Origin: Nonomuraea zeae
Lineage (GTDB): Bacteria; Actinomycetota; Actinomycetes; Streptosporangiales; Streptosporangiaceae
Length of the DNA stretch: 40,057 nt
Assembly: GCF_005889725.1 (NCBI RefSeq)
Contig: NZ_VCKX01000093.1
Location: 1 to 40,057 of the forward strand
Reading direction: 5' to 3'
In this document: in pieces, positions 31,198 through 39,175 of the stretch
Layout: the number at the start of each line of letters is the position of its first letter
Numbering within the stretch: position 1 is the first letter of the stretch
Made by a program: the position numbers and the translations under genes
Notes under the pieces: generated by a model
What the model saw: the letters and a program-made list of their open reading frames with translations, nothing else
Databases searched by the model: none
What the model was told of the DNA's origin: nothing

Positions 31198-32631
31198 ATG
31201 ATCACCCGTCTGCAGAACTTCATCAACGGTGAGTTCGTGGACGCCAAGAGCGGGCGATTCTCGGACATCATCGACCCGTGCACGGGCGAGCCGTACGTAC
31301 AGGCTCCCGTCTCGGGCGCCGAGGACGTCGATGCCGCCTTCGCCGCAGCGTCCGCCGCGTTCGAGTCGTGGGGCAGGACCACCCCGGGCGAGCGGGCGAA
31401 CCTGTTGCTGAAGGTGGCCGACGCGATCGACGCGCGGGCCGATGAGATCAACGAGGCCGAGTGCCTCAACACCGGCAAGCCGCGCGCCCGCATGGCGGAG
31501 GACGAGACCCCGGTCGCGGCCGACCACTTCCGCTTCTTCGCGGGCGCGGCGCGCACGCTGGAGGGCCCGACGGCGGGCGAGTTCCTGGCCGAGCACACCA
31601 GCGTCATCCGGCACGAGCCGATCGGCGTGGTGGGCCAGGTCACACCGTGGAACTACCCGATGATGATGGCGGTCTGGAAGATCGCCCCGGCGCTGGCGGC
31701 CGGCAACACCGTCGTGCTCAAGCCGTCCGACACCACGCCGGCCTCCACGCTCAAGCTCGCCGAGATCCTCGGCGAGGTGCTGCCGGCGGGCGTGTTCAAC
31801 GTCGTCACCGGCGACCGCGAGACCGGCCACCTCGTGGTGAGCCACCCGGCGGCGTCCATGGTCGCCATCACCGGCTCGGTCGGCGCGGGCATGTCGGTCG
31901 CCAGGAGCGCCGCCGACGACCTCAAGCGGGTGCACCTGGAGCTGGGCGGCAAGGCGCCGGTCGTGGTGTTCGAGGACGTCAAGGACCTGCGCAAGGCCGC
32001 CGGGGACATCGCCACCGCCGGGCTCTACAACGCCGGCCAGGACTGCACCGCGGCCTGCCGGGTGCTGGTGCATGAGAGCGTGCACGACGAGTTCGTGGCC
32101 GCGCTGACCGAGGCCGCCGCCGGCACCGTGACCGGCGACCTGGCCGAGGAGGAGGCGCTGTACGGGCCGCTCAACAACGAGAACCAGCTCGCCAGGGTCC
32201 AGGGCTTCATCGACCGGGTCCCGGCGCACGCCAAGGTGCTCACCGGCGGCCAGCGGGTCGGCGACAAGGGCTACTTCTTCGCGCCGACCATCGTGGACGG
32301 GCTCAAGCAGGACGACGAGATGGTGCAGAACGAGGTCTTCGGCCCCGTGATCACCGTGCAGACCTTCACCGACGAGGCCGACGCGCTGGCCAAGGCCAAC
32401 GACGTCAAGTACGGCCTGAGCGGCTCGGTCTGGACCTCCGACCACGGCCGCGCCATGCGGATGTCGAACCGCCTGGAGTTCGGCGTGGTGTGGGTCAACA
32501 CGCACATCCCGTTCGTGTCCGAGATGCCGCACGGCGGGTTCAAGCACTCCGGGTACGGCAAGGACCTGTCGGTCTTCGGCCTGCACGACTACACCCGGGT
32601 CAAGCACGTCATGCACTACATCGGCGAATAG
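31198..32631 (+). CDS. gamma-aminobutyraldehyde dehydrogenase
   Basis: NAD-dependent aldehyde dehydrogenase, 477 residues, oxidising 4-aminobutanal (from putrescine) to GABA. ALDH features are TPWNYPMMMAVWKIAPALAAGN, the catalytic Glu in LELGGKAPVVVF and the catalytic Cys in NAGQDCTAACRV. The region KHSGYGKDLSVFGLHDYTRVKHV is typical of the PatD/Prr group. ATG 31198 directly follows GAGGAGGG. It heads the operon with potA/potD/potB/potC and an amine oxidoreductase, consistent with polyamine degradation. A general aminoaldehyde dehydrogenase with broader substrates is the main alternative. Confidence 0.88.
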   Translation: MITRLQNFINGEFVDAKSGRFSDIIDPCTGEPYVQAPVSGAEDVDAAFAAASAAFESWGRTTPGERANLLLKVADAIDARADEINEAECLNTGKPRARMAEDETPVAADHFRFFAGAARTLEGPTAGEFLAEHTSVIRHEPIGVVGQVTPWNYPMMMAVWKIAPALAAGNTVVLKPSDTTPASTLKLAEILGEVLPAGVFNVVTGDRETGHLVVSHPAASMVAITGSVGAGMSVARSAADDLKRVHLELGGKAPVVVFEDVKDLRKAAGDIATAGLYNAGQDCTAACRVLVHESVHDEFVAALTEAAAGTVTGDLAEEEALYGPLNNENQLARVQGFIDRVPAHAKVLTGGQRVGDKGYFFAPTIVDGLKQDDEMVQNEVFGPVITVQTFTDEADALAKANDVKYGLSGSVWTSDHGRAMRMSNRLEFGVVWVNTHIPFVSEMPHGGFKHSGYGKDLSVFGLHDYTRVKHVMHYIGE

Positions 32632-32644
32632 GACAGTGCCTGGG

Positions 32645-33712
32645 ATGACTGAGCTGCACGCGATAGAGCTTGAGGACGTCGTCAAGGAGTATCTCTCGCA
32701 TGGCGAGGTCGTCCGGGCGGTCAAGGGTGTCACGCTGGGCATCGCCGAGGGGGAGTTCTTCTCCCTCCTCGGCCCGTCCGGCTGCGGCAAGACCACGACC
32801 ATGCGCATGATCGCCGGGTTCGAGGAGCCCTCGAAGGGCCTGGTCAGGCTGCACGGCAAGGACGTCACGAACGTCCCGCCGAACAAGCGCGACGTGAACA
32901 TGGTCTTCCAGTCCTACGCGCTCTTCCCGCACATGAGCGTCTGGGACAACGTGGCCTTCGGGCTCAAGCAGCGCAAGACGCCGCAGGAGGAGATCAAGCG
33001 GCGGGTCGGCGAGATGCTGGAGATCGTCGATCTGACCGGCAGGGAGAAGCGCAGGCCGCGGGAGATGTCCGGCGGCCAGCAGCAGCGCGTGGCGCTGGCC
33101 AGGGCTCTGGTCAACCGGCCGCGGGCGCTCCTGCTCGACGAGCCGCTCGGCGCGCTCGACCTCAAGCTGCGCCAGGCCATGCAGATCGAGCTCAAGCGCA
33201 TCCAGCGCGAGGTCGGCATCACGTTCGTGTACGTGACGCACGACCAGAACGAGGCGCTGACCATGAGCGACCGGATCGCCGTCATGAACGACGGCCTGGT
33301 CGAGCAGCTCGCCGGTCCGCGCGAGATCTACGAGCGGCCGGCGACCGCCTTCGTGGCCGGCTTCATCGGCACCTCCAACCTGCTCGGGGGCACCGCGACC
33401 GGCGGCGCGCTGGAGATCGGCGGCGGCCGGGTCCTGGTGCCGGGACGCGACGGCGAGGTGAAGGTCACCGTACGGCCCGAAAAGATCATGATCGGCACGG
33501 AGGAGCCCGGGGCCGGGCTGAGCGCCGTGCGTGGAACCGTGGCCGAGGTCGTCTACCTGGGCACCTACAACAGTTATGCGGTGAGTCTCGCTGACGGGGC
33601 CGAGGTCACCGTGTTCCAGCAGAACGCGCATGACGCGACGGCCACGGCGGAGCGGGGCGACTCCGTGTGGCTGTCCTGGCAGGCGCAGCACTCGTACGTG
33701 ATTGGAAGTTGA
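32645..33712 (+). CDS. potA: spermidine/putrescine ABC importer ATPase (PotA)
   Basis: A 355-residue ATPase. Walker A is GPSGCGKTT, the Q-loop is VFQSYALFPHMSV, the signature MSGGQQQRVALARA, Walker B LLLDEPLGALD and the H-loop VTHDQNEAL. A C-terminal TOBE-type domain follows (VTVRPEKIMIG). It energises the PotD-PotB-PotC polyamine importer encoded downstream. I prefer ATG 32645 over GTG 32636 because it matches the usual PotA opening. The gap from the dehydrogenase stop is 13 bases, so it is the same operon. Confidence 0.92.
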   Translation: MTELHAIELEDVVKEYLSHGEVVRAVKGVTLGIAEGEFFSLLGPSGCGKTTTMRMIAGFEEPSKGLVRLHGKDVTNVPPNKRDVNMVFQSYALFPHMSVWDNVAFGLKQRKTPQEEIKRRVGEMLEIVDLTGREKRRPREMSGGQQQRVALARALVNRPRALLLDEPLGALDLKLRQAMQIELKRIQREVGITFVYVTHDQNEALTMSDRIAVMNDGLVEQLAGPREIYERPATAFVAGFIGTSNLLGGTATGGALEIGGGRVLVPGRDGEVKVTVRPEKIMIGTEEPGAGLSAVRGTVAEVVYLGTYNSYAVSLADGAEVTVFQQNAHDATATAERGDSVWLSWQAQHSYVIGS

Positions 33713-33721
33713 TAGCACCCC

Positions 33722-34927
33722 ATGTACCCCCGTCTCAACCTCCCCCGCACCCGTCGTGACGTCTTCAGGCTGGCCGGCTACTCGGCCGCCGGCCTCGCCC
33801 TCGCCGCCTGTGGCGTGCAGGGGCAGAAGGCCGCGCCCCCCAAGCCCGACGCCGTCAAGGACTTCTGGTCCAAGCAGACCAAGCACGGCAAACTCGTCTT
33901 CGCCAACTGGCCCGAGTACATGCCGGAGGACAAGGCCCCGCTGGAGAAGTTCAAGCAGGCCACCGGCATCTCGTACGAATACAAAGAGGTCATCCAGGAG
34001 AACGCCGAGTTCTTCGGCAAGGCCGACCCGGTGCTGCGCGCCGGGCAGTCCCTGGGCTACGACATCGTCGTCATGACCAACGGCATCCAGCTCCAGCACA
34101 TGATCGAGCTCGGCTACGCGGTGCCGCTGGACCACGCGCAGCTGCCCAACTTCTCGGCCAACGCCGGCCAGAAGTACAAGGAGCGCTCCTACGATCCGGG
34201 CAACCAGTACACGGTTCCGTACACCTCCGGGGTGACCGGCATCGCGTACAACACCGACCAGATCAAGGACGACATCACCAGCATCGAGGCGCTGTTCGAT
34301 CCCAAGTACAAGGGGCGGGTCGGCATGATGGCCGACGCGCAGGAGATCGGCAACTTCGGCATGTTCGCGCTGGGGATCGACCCGGAGAAGTCGACCGAGG
34401 ACGACTGGAAGAAGGCCGGGGAGAAGCTGAAGGCGCAGCGCGACGCCGGAATTGTGCGGAAATATTATGATCAGTCGTACATTGACGCCGTGTCCAAGGG
34501 CGACATCTGGCTGAGCATGGCCTGGTCGGGCGACGTCTTCCAGCGTCAGCTCGCCGGCGAGCCCGTCAAGTTCGTGGTGCCCGAGGAGGGCGGCACGATC
34601 TGGACCGACAACATGCTCATCCCCAAGGGCGCGGCCAACCCGGTGGACGCGCTCATGCTGATGGACTACCTCTACCAGCCGGCCGTGGCCGCCGAGCTGG
34701 ATGAGTTCATCCAGTACGTCACCCCGGTCCCGGCCGTACAGGACCTGCTCAGGGAGAAGGCCAAGACGGCCAAGGGCGAGGACAAGAAGGCGCTGGAGGA
34801 CATGGTCGGCAGCCCGCTCATGTTCCCGACCGAGGCCGACTATGCCAAGCTGCGCACCTACACCAAGCTGACCACCCAGCAGGAGCAGGTGTTCAACCCG
34901 ATCTTCCAGTCCATCACCCAGGCCTAG
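33722..34927 (+). CDS. potD: spermidine/putrescine-binding lipoprotein (PotD)
   Basis: A 401-residue polyamine-binding protein. The N-terminus has a twin-arginine-like RTRRDVFRLAG followed by a hydrophobic stretch and lipobox LAAC, so it is probably a Tat-exported lipoprotein. The mature part contains LVFANWPEYMPEDK, GYDIVVMTNGIQLQHMIELG, QYTVPYTSGVTGIAYNTDQI and VVPEEGGTIWTDNMLIPKGA, all diagnostic of PotD/PotF. Its ATG is 9 bases past the potA stop. Confidence 0.92.
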   Translation: MYPRLNLPRTRRDVFRLAGYSAAGLALAACGVQGQKAAPPKPDAVKDFWSKQTKHGKLVFANWPEYMPEDKAPLEKFKQATGISYEYKEVIQENAEFFGKADPVLRAGQSLGYDIVVMTNGIQLQHMIELGYAVPLDHAQLPNFSANAGQKYKERSYDPGNQYTVPYTSGVTGIAYNTDQIKDDITSIEALFDPKYKGRVGMMADAQEIGNFGMFALGIDPEKSTEDDWKKAGEKLKAQRDAGIVRKYYDQSYIDAVSKGDIWLSMAWSGDVFQRQLAGEPVKFVVPEEGGTIWTDNMLIPKGAANPVDALMLMDYLYQPAVAAELDEFIQYVTPVPAVQDLLREKAKTAKGEDKKALEDMVGSPLMFPTEADYAKLRTYTKLTTQQEQVFNPIFQSITQA

Positions 34928-34931
34928 CGCG

Positions 34932-35783
34932 ATGCGGCGGCTCACCCCCTACCTGCTGGCGCTGCCGAGCTGGATGTGGCTGGCGATCTTCCTGGTCGTG
35001 CCCATGGCCGCGATGGCGTCGGTGTCGTTGCAGACCGGCAACGCGATCGACGGCTTCGCGATGACGTTCAGCGTCTCCAACTACAGCGACGCGCTCAGCA
35101 GATACAGCACCCAGCTGCTGCGCTCGCTCCTGTACGGCGGGCTCGCGACGGTCGCCATGCTGCTGATCGGCTATCCGGTGGCGTACTGGATCGCCTTCAA
35201 GGGCGGCAGCCGCAAGTCCGTCTACCTGTTCCTGCTGCTGCTGCCGTTCTTCGTGTCGTTCGTGCTGCGGACGATCTCGTGGAACTTCCTGCTGTCGGAC
35301 AACGGCATCCTGTTCGGGACGCTGAAGGGCTGGGGGCTGCTGCCCGACGACTTCCACGTGCTGGCCACGACGTTCGCCGTGGTGGGCGGGCTGACGTACA
35401 ACTTCCTGCCGTTCATGATCCTGCCGATCTACGTGGCGCTGGAGCGGGTGGACCCGCGGGTGGTGGAGGCGGCCCAGGACCTGTACGCGACGAGGGCGGG
35501 CGCCTTCCGCCGGGTGGTGCTGCCGCTCTCGCTGCCCGGGGTGTTCGCGGGGGTGCTCATGACGTTCGTGCCCGCCACGGCCGACCCGATCAACGCGCAG
35601 ATCCTCGGCGGCACGGCCAACACGATGATCGGCAACATCATCCAGACCGAGTACCTGACGAACCTCGACTATCCGACCGCCTCCGCGCTGTCGTTCACGC
35701 TGATGGCGGTGCTGCTGGTGGGGATCTTCATCTACGCCAGGGCCCTCGGCACCGAGAACGTCCTTGAGGCGGCGGCCCGATGA
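34932..35783 (+). CDS. potB: spermidine/putrescine ABC permease (PotB type)
   Basis: A 283-residue six-helix permease. It shows LLLPFFVSFVLRTISWNFLL with NGIL, and a coupling loop ERVDPRVVEAAQDLYATRAG, as in PotB/PotH. It follows potD by 4 bases and overlaps potC by four bases (ATGA), forming the heterodimeric transmembrane part of the polyamine importer. Confidence 0.92.
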   Translation: MRRLTPYLLALPSWMWLAIFLVVPMAAMASVSLQTGNAIDGFAMTFSVSNYSDALSRYSTQLLRSLLYGGLATVAMLLIGYPVAYWIAFKGGSRKSVYLFLLLLPFFVSFVLRTISWNFLLSDNGILFGTLKGWGLLPDDFHVLATTFAVVGGLTYNFLPFMILPIYVALERVDPRVVEAAQDLYATRAGAFRRVVLPLSLPGVFAGVLMTFVPATADPINAQILGGTANTMIGNIIQTEYLTNLDYPTASALSFTLMAVLLVGIFIYARALGTENVLEAAAR

Positions 35784-36565
35784 GGGGCACCAGGCTCGGG
35801 GACCGGCTGCTGCACGCCTACACCTGGCTGATCATCGTCTGGTTGTCGTCGCCGATCGCCGTGATGATCCTGTTCGGGTTCAACGACAAGAAGAGCAAGT
35901 CCAACACCTCCTGGCAGGGCTTCACGCTCAGGTGGTACGCGGAGCTCTTCGACATCTCCGACCTGACCGTGGCGCTGCGCAACTCGCTGGTGATCGCCCT
36001 GGTCAGCACGGTCATCACGGTCGTGATCGGGACCATGCTCGGGCTGGCGCTCGGCCGCCACCGCTTCCGCGGCAAGGGGGTCACGAACTTCCTGGTCTTC
36101 GCCGCCATCTCCACGCCCGAGCTGGTCATGGGCGCCTCGCTGCTGTCGTTGTTCGTCTCTGGCAGCGTGCCGCGCGACGCGAACACGATCATCATCGCGC
36201 ACGTCCTCTTCTCGCTGTCCTTCGTGGTGGTGACGGTGCGGGCGCGGGTCGTCACGCTCGACCCGTCGCTGGAGGAGGCGGCCAGGGACCTGGGCGCCAC
36301 CGCCTGGGGCACGTTCACGCAGGTGACGCTGCCCTCGATCATGCCGGGCGTGCTGGCGGGCGCGATGCTGTCGTTCGCGCTGTCGATCGACGACTACGTG
36401 GTCACCAGCTTCGTCAACGGCTCCACCGTCACCTTCCCGCTCTGGATCGTCGGCGCGGTGAAGACCGGTATCCCGCCGCAGGTCAACGTCATGGGTACGC
36501 TGATCTTCTGCGTCGGTGTGCTGATCGCGATCGCCAACGCGGTCGCGGCCCGCCGCCGCGCCTGA
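35780..36565 (+). CDS. potC: spermidine/putrescine ABC permease (PotC type)
   Basis: A 261-residue six-helix permease. The coupling loop is SLEEAARDLGATAWGTFTQV, followed by LPSIMPGVLAGAMLSFALSIDDYVVTSFVNG, the PotC/PotI hallmark. ATG 35780 overlaps the potB stop. A strong GC-rich terminator follows 18 bases after the stop, so the transporter operon probably ends here. Confidence 0.93.
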   Translation: MRGTRLGDRLLHAYTWLIIVWLSSPIAVMILFGFNDKKSKSNTSWQGFTLRWYAELFDISDLTVALRNSLVIALVSTVITVVIGTMLGLALGRHRFRGKGVTNFLVFAAISTPELVMGASLLSLFVSGSVPRDANTIIIAHVLFSLSFVVVTVRARVVTLDPSLEEAARDLGATAWGTFTQVTLPSIMPGVLAGAMLSFALSIDDYVVTSFVNGSTVTFPLWIVGAVKTGIPPQVNVMGTLIFCVGVLIAIANAVAARRRA

Positions 36566-36583
36566 AAGCACACAACCGGCTCT

Positions 36584-36606
36584 CCCCTCCGCAGGCCGCG
36601 GAGGGG
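36584..36606 (+). terminator. terminator after potC
   Basis: Perfect 9-bp stem CCCCTCCGC/GCGGAGGGG with a 5-base AGGCC loop, followed by ATTCGTCTT. It is a good GC-rich intrinsic terminator in this context. Confidence 0.75.
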
Positions 36607-36612
36607 ATTCGT

Positions 36613-36651
36613 CTTGGCGAACGTCCTGGCAAGAACGCTCTGGCAAAGAAC
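36613..36651. repeat. three short direct repeats upstream of the oxidoreductase gene
   Basis: CTTGGCGAACG (36613), CTGGCAAGAACG (36626) and CTGGCAAAGAAC (36640), related 11-12 base elements spaced 13-14 bases apart, in the 195-base gap before the FAD oxidoreductase. They could be a regulator binding array; function is unknown. Confidence 0.4.
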
Positions 36652-36760
36652 AGGGAGGCGAGATCGGATTCCGGCGGGGGGAACCCGTGCGTGATCACCT
36701 ATTCGGATCCCGCAATAGACACATAACTAACTTCATGACTTTCGTAGGGAAGTGGGATTT

Positions 36761-38155
36761 GTGGATCCGCTGAAGGCGCTGGCTGACGCGGAGCGCAAGC
36801 CGTACTGGCTGGACAGCCCGGCCAGACCCGAGCCGCGACCGCGGCTCGACCGGAACACCAGCGCCGACCTGGTCGTCGTCGGCGGTGGCTTCTCGGGCCT
36901 GTGGACGGCCCTGATGGCGAAGGAACGCGACCCGTCGCTGGACGTGGTCCTGCTCGAAGGCCGCAGGATCGGCTGGGCGGCCACCGGCCGCAACGGCGGG
37001 TTCTGCCTGGCGACCCTCACCCACGGCCTGGCCAACGGCCTGGAGCGGTGGCCGGAGGAGATCGACCGGCTCGAACGCATCGGCGTGGAGAACCTGGACG
37101 AGATCGAGCGCACGCTGCGGCGCTACGACATCGACTGCTCGTTCGAGCGCACCGGAGAGCTGCACGTGGCCACCGAGCCGTGGCAGCTCGACGGGCTGGG
37201 CGAGCACCTGGACCTGATCTCCGAGCTCGGGCTCGACTACCTGCCCCTCGACCAGGAGCAGGTGCGGGCCGAGGTGAACTCGCCGACCTACCTGGGCGGG
37301 CTGTGGGAGCGCAGCGGCTGCGCGATGCTCGACCCGGCCCGGCTGGCGTGGGGGCTGCGGGAGGCGTGCCTGCGGCTCGGGGTGCGGGTGTACGAGCGCA
37401 GCCCCGTCCGCTCGCTGGACGACGACGGGACGACGATCACGCTGCGCACGCCGTACGGCTCCGCTGCCGCCCGCCGGGTGGCCCTGGGGACCGGGGTGTT
37501 CCCGCCGCTGCTGCGGCGGCTCAAGCACTTCGTGGTCCCGGTGTACGACTACGCGCTGATGACCGAGCCGCTGACCGCCGCCCAGCTCGCCGCGGTGGGC
37601 TGGCACAACAGGCAGGGCGTGGGCGACTCGGGCAACCGGTTCCACTACTACCGGCTGACCGACGACAACCGGGTCCTGTGGGGCGGCTACGACGCCGTCT
37701 ACTACAACGGCGGTCTCGTCAAGCCGGAGTACGACCAGCGCGACGAGACGTTCGTCAAGCTCGCCGGCCACTTCTACGACACGTTCCCGCAGCTCGCCGA
37801 GGTGGGCTTCACCCACAGGTGGGGCGGCGTGATCGACACCTGCAGCCGGTTCAGCGCCTTCTACGGGCAGGCGCACGGCGGGCGGCTGGCCTACGCCGCC
37901 GGCTACACCGGCATGGGCGTCGGCGCCACCCGGTTCGGTGCGAACGTCATGCTGGACCTGCTGTCCGGCGAGCGCACCGAGCGGACCGAGCTGCGGATGG
38001 TGAAGGAGAAGCCGTTCCCGTTCCCGCCGGAGCCGGTGCGTTCGGGGGTGATCCAGTTCACCCGGTGGTCCATCGCCCAGGCGGACGAGCACGAGGGCAG
38101 GCGCAACCTGTGGCTGCGCGCGCTCGATCGGATGGGCCTCGGGTTCGACTCGTGA
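36761..38155 (+). CDS. FAD-dependent oxidoreductase (DAO family, PuuB-like)
   Basis: A 464-residue flavoprotein of the D-amino-acid-oxidase family. The FAD-binding VVVGGGFSGLWTAL (GxGxxG near residue 41) follows a ~35-residue N-terminal tail. AATGRNGGFC is the DAO-type FAD segment, and GVIDTCSRF plus AAGYTGMGVGATRFGANV form the C-terminal FAD/substrate region. This layout matches gamma-glutamylputrescine oxidoreductase (PuuB) and related amine oxidases. With the neighbouring importer and aldehyde dehydrogenase it would produce the aminoaldehyde, but no PuuA ligase gene is nearby, so free putrescine or another amine may be the substrate. I prefer GTG 36761 (AGGGAAG 8 bases upstream) over GTG 36752. 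Confidence 0.85.
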   Translation: MDPLKALADAERKPYWLDSPARPEPRPRLDRNTSADLVVVGGGFSGLWTALMAKERDPSLDVVLLEGRRIGWAATGRNGGFCLATLTHGLANGLERWPEEIDRLERIGVENLDEIERTLRRYDIDCSFERTGELHVATEPWQLDGLGEHLDLISELGLDYLPLDQEQVRAEVNSPTYLGGLWERSGCAMLDPARLAWGLREACLRLGVRVYERSPVRSLDDDGTTITLRTPYGSAAARRVALGTGVFPPLLRRLKHFVVPVYDYALMTEPLTAAQLAAVGWHNRQGVGDSGNRFHYYRLTDDNRVLWGGYDAVYYNGGLVKPEYDQRDETFVKLAGHFYDTFPQLAEVGFTHRWGGVIDTCSRFSAFYGQAHGGRLAYAAGYTGMGVGATRFGANVMLDLLSGERTERTELRMVKEKPFPFPPEPVRSGVIQFTRWSIAQADEHEGRRNLWLRALDRMGLGFDS

Positions 38156-38170
38156 CGCACACTTGGGCGT

Positions 38171-39043
38171 ATGAGAGTTGAGTTCATGGCCGACGGCCTC
38201 ACGCTCGCCGGGGACCTGCGGGTGCCCGAGGGCGTGGGGCCGCGTCCCGGGCTGGTGTTCACTGGGCCGTTCACGGGCGTGCGCGACCAGGTCACCGGCC
38301 TCTACGCGGAACGGCTGGCCGAGCGGGGCTATGTGACCCTCGCCTTCGACCACCGGAACTGGGGCGAGTCGGGCGGGGAGCCGCGACGGCACGAGGATCC
38401 GCAGGGCAAGTTGCACGACCTGCGGGCGGCGGTGTCGTTCCTGCGGTCGCGGCCCGAGGTGGAGCCGGATCGGATCGGGGTGGTGGGGATCTGCCTGGGT
38501 GGCGGATATGCCATGAAATTTGCTGCTTTTGAGCCCCGGGTGCGGGTGTTCGCGGGGATCGCCGGGGCATACAACAACCCCTACGCCATGCGGTCGGGCA
38601 TGGACTACCAGGCCGCGCTGAGCGGGTTCGCCGAGGTGCTGGAGCGCCAGGATCGGGGCGGGCCGGTCGAGTACGTGGCCGCCGTGTCGGAGCGGGGCGA
38701 GGCCGCGATGCCGGGCGAGGAGCCGTACGCGTATTACGGGACCGAACGCGGGGCGTCGCCGTACTGGTCGAACGAGGTGACCAGGGCCAGCGTGCGCGAG
38801 CTGATCACGGTGGACAACATGATGGGGGCGGACTTCCTGTCCCCGAAGCCGGCGCTGATCGTGCACGGGGTCGTCGACCGGTTCTGTTCGCCCGAGGGGG
38901 CCGAGGAGGCGTTCAAGCGGCTGGACCAGCCGAAGCGGATCGTCTGGCTGGACGCCAAGCAGCACATCGACCTCTACGATCGCGAGCCGTACGTGACCCA
39001 GGCCGTGGACGCGACCGGCGACTTCCTGCGCGAGCACCTCTGA
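38171..39043 (+). CDS. alpha/beta hydrolase, dienelactone-hydrolase-like
   Basis: A 290-residue cytoplasmic alpha/beta-hydrolase. The nucleophile elbow is VVGICLGGGYA, placing Cys108 where most family members have Ser, as in dienelactone hydrolases and YcjY-like proteins. The oxyanion-strand region is FTGPFTG. Later motifs HGVVDRFCSP (acid) and KQHIDLYD (His) complete the triad. An uncharacterised insertion (about residues 120-210) probably forms the lid. Substrate is unknown. It begins 15 bases after the oxidoreductase stop, so co-transcription is likely, but there is no clear Shine-Dalgarno. Confidence 0.85.
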   Translation: MRVEFMADGLTLAGDLRVPEGVGPRPGLVFTGPFTGVRDQVTGLYAERLAERGYVTLAFDHRNWGESGGEPRRHEDPQGKLHDLRAAVSFLRSRPEVEPDRIGVVGICLGGGYAMKFAAFEPRVRVFAGIAGAYNNPYAMRSGMDYQAALSGFAEVLERQDRGGPVEYVAAVSERGEAAMPGEEPYAYYGTERGASPYWSNEVTRASVRELITVDNMMGADFLSPKPALIVHGVVDRFCSPEGAEEAFKRLDQPKRIVWLDAKQHIDLYDREPYVTQAVDATGDFLREHL

Positions 39044-39085
39044 GCCCTGCCGCGCGCCGTGCGGTCGGCAAGGTGGTGCTGAAGG

Positions 39086-39111
39086 TCTGACCAGGAAAGG
39101 GCCTGGTCAGA
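39086..39111 (+). terminator. hairpin after the alpha/beta hydrolase gene
   Basis: Perfect 10-bp stem TCTGACCAGG/CCTGGTCAGA with a 6-base AAAGGG loop, 42 bases after the stop codon. There is no T tract, but stem strength is adequate for a GC-rich terminator. Confidence 0.65.
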
Positions 39112-39146
39112 TGAGGCCGGCGGCCGGGCCGGGCATGCTCCGTACG

Positions 39147-39169
39147 ACCCCCGATGAGATCACGGGGGT
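39147..39169 (+). promoter_or_regulatory. hairpin covering the serine hydrolase ribosome binding site
   Basis: ACCCCCG/CGGGGGT, a 7-bp stem with a 9-base loop. The 3' arm contains the G-rich sequence that would serve as Shine-Dalgarno for the GTG at 39176. It could limit translation initiation. Confidence 0.35.
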
Positions 39170-39175
39170 TGGCGC

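Noticed and set aside
31198..32631. Aldehyde dehydrogenase as the missing IolA (methylmalonate-semialdehyde dehydrogenase)
   Set aside because: Its motifs and the pot/amine-oxidase neighbours fit the gamma-aminobutyraldehyde dehydrogenase group; it is far from the iol genes and in another operon.
32609..34945. Long antisense frame over potA and potD
   Set aside because: Shadow of GC-rich codons; the plus-strand genes are clear.
36695..39037. Long antisense frame over the oxidoreductase and hydrolase
   Set aside because: Shadow frame; no start signal or domain.
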